DNA from: Chlamydiota bacterium
GTDB lineage: Bacteria; Chlamydiota; Chlamydiia; Chlamydiales; Rhabdochlamydiaceae
Length of the DNA stretch: 42,321 nucleotides
Direction of reading: 5' to 3'
Assembly (NCBI GenBank): GCA_013287215.1
Contig: JABDEH010000004.1
Span: forward strand, 1 to 42,321
Position 1 is the first letter of the stretch, and each line of letters starts with the position of its first letter. The notes under the pieces were generated by a model, which saw only the letters and a list, made by a program, of their open reading frames with translations, had not been told where the DNA came from and made no database searches. Both the position numbers and the translations under genes were made by a program. Of this stretch, positions 41,687 through 42,321 are shown piece after piece.

Positions 41687-42321
41687 ATGGCACGCATTCT
41701 CTATATTTTATTGTTCCTCTCCTTTGCTTCTTGCTCACAGCAGGGACCCTCATTGCCCAAACAGCGTCTGCGCATGAACATCCGAGCCGAACCCTCCACC
41801 CTCGATCCCAGAAAGGGAGGAGATACCATTTCGTCGACCCTGCACTTCATGCTTTTTGAGGGCTTAGTCCGCCTCAATGAAGATGACACCATTTCTTTGG
41901 CTCAGGCGCAGTCGTACGATCTTTCCGATGATTTTAAGACTTATACATTCCATTTGAGGGACTCGTATTGGTCAGATGGAACGCCTGTCACCGCCTATGA
42001 TTTTGAAACTTCTTGGAAAGATATCTTAAGCCACCAGTTCCATGCCTTTAACCCCCACTTATTATATCCGATAAAAAATGCAGAGGCAGTCAAAAACGGC
42101 TTGCTGCCAATGGACAAGGTGGGCATTGAGGCAGTGGACGAAAAAACATTCGTCGTAAACTTAAGCGAACCCACGCCTCATTTTCTGAAAATGATCGCCT
42201 TTTGCGTCTGCTTTCCCGTCAGCGCAAAAAAAGATCGCGCCGTCCCTGATTGGGCGCGGGAGGCCTCTCCCGATTTTGTCTCCAATGGTCCCTTTAAACT
42301 AGCGAGCTGGCGCCACAGCCA
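41687..42321 (+). CDS. Oligopeptide ABC transporter substrate-binding lipoprotein (OppA-like), 3'-truncated
   Basis: The frame begins at ATG 41687 and runs open to the end of the window (211 codons). The product has a lipoprotein signal (ILYILLFLSFASC, lipidated Cys near 16). The family-5 solute-binding fold then starts: RMNIRAEPSTLDP, a FEGLVRLN strand, the conserved YTFHLRDSYWSDGTPVTAYDF block (two parts near 86-106), and NGPFKL near the end. It would bind peptides for an Opp importer; the permease and ATPase genes are expected beyond the window. Chlamydiae carry several oppA copies. Confidence 0.9.
   Translation, partial: MARILYILLFLSFASCSQQGPSLPKQRLRMNIRAEPSTLDPRKGGDTISSTLHFMLFEGLVRLNEDDTISLAQAQSYDLSDDFKTYTFHLRDSYWSDGTPVTAYDFETSWKDILSHQFHAFNPHLLYPIKNAEAVKNGLLPMDKVGIEAVDEKTFVVNLSEPTPHFLKMIAFCVCFPVSAKKDRAVPDWAREASPDFVSNGPFKLASWRHS

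Noticed and set aside
1-42321. tRNA or rRNA genes
   Set aside because: No cloverleaf-like segment with a T-loop GGTTCRANYCC pattern was found in the intergenic gaps read by eye; a tRNAscan run would settle it.

Overview
The window looks like chromosomal DNA of an environmental (amoeba-associated) member of the Chlamydiae, order Parachlamydiales. The reasons are the type II secretion operon of chlamydial layout, the gene runs DUF2709-tsaE-(engB)-dnaQ and sppA-polA-coaE-rho that I recall from chlamydial genomes, many orphan proteins of chlamydial type, and eukaryote-like proteins (U-box/RING-like, F-box/LRR, MORN) typical of amoeba symbionts. Genus cannot be fixed by eye; housekeeping genes are near balanced GC, and several accessory genes are clearly AT-richer.

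Layout. 1-7.3 kb: a tightly coupled type II secretion operon on + (5'-truncated gene, gspD, gspE, gspF, gspG, minor pseudopilin, then a PEBP-family gene). 7.4-10.7 kb: a small membrane protein and an 838-aa exported MORN-repeat protein. 10.7-15.5 kb, minus strand: TPR protein, VWA protein and rsmD with overlapping ends. 15.5-17.8 kb: a repeat-rich island with a long-hairpin element, three copies of a modular repeat with variable hairpins, an identical copy of a 118-bp repeat, and a phage-type P63C gene. 17.9-21.9 kb: DMT transporter, TPR membrane protein, lipoprotein, NFACT-R protein, OmpR-type response regulator. 22-25.7 kb: U-box/TPR candidate effector, argS, leucine-type dehydrogenase. 25.9-29.7 kb: DUF2709, tsaE, engB, dnaQ-like exonuclease, a possible 42-codon gene, pgk. 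29.9-32.8 kb: MauE-like and DedA-like membrane proteins, a CDP-alcohol phosphatidyltransferase and an MscS channel. 32.9-35.1 kb: accessory AT-rich segment with an orphan gene, a RelE/HigB-type toxin-antitoxin pair with a visible operator/promoter, and an F-box/LRR candidate effector. 35.4-41.6 kb: sppA, polA, coaE, rho and a HAD protein. From 41.7 kb: the start of an OppA-type lipoprotein running off the end.

The most unusual signal is the repeat content. (i) A ~123-bp three-hairpin leader occurs twice, before gspE and before the 324-aa TPR protein. Both copies end in the same ribosome binding site and start codon, and the middle hairpin has changed sequence while keeping its pairing. (ii) A ~250-290-bp modular repeat with constant blocks and interchangeable hairpins flanks the P63C gene in inverted orientation. 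(iii) An identical 118-bp palindromic repeat occurs twice in inverted orientation 6.6 kb apart. (iv) Two different ~170-bp near-palindromes of MITE type are present. No tRNA, rRNA or CRISPR array was seen.
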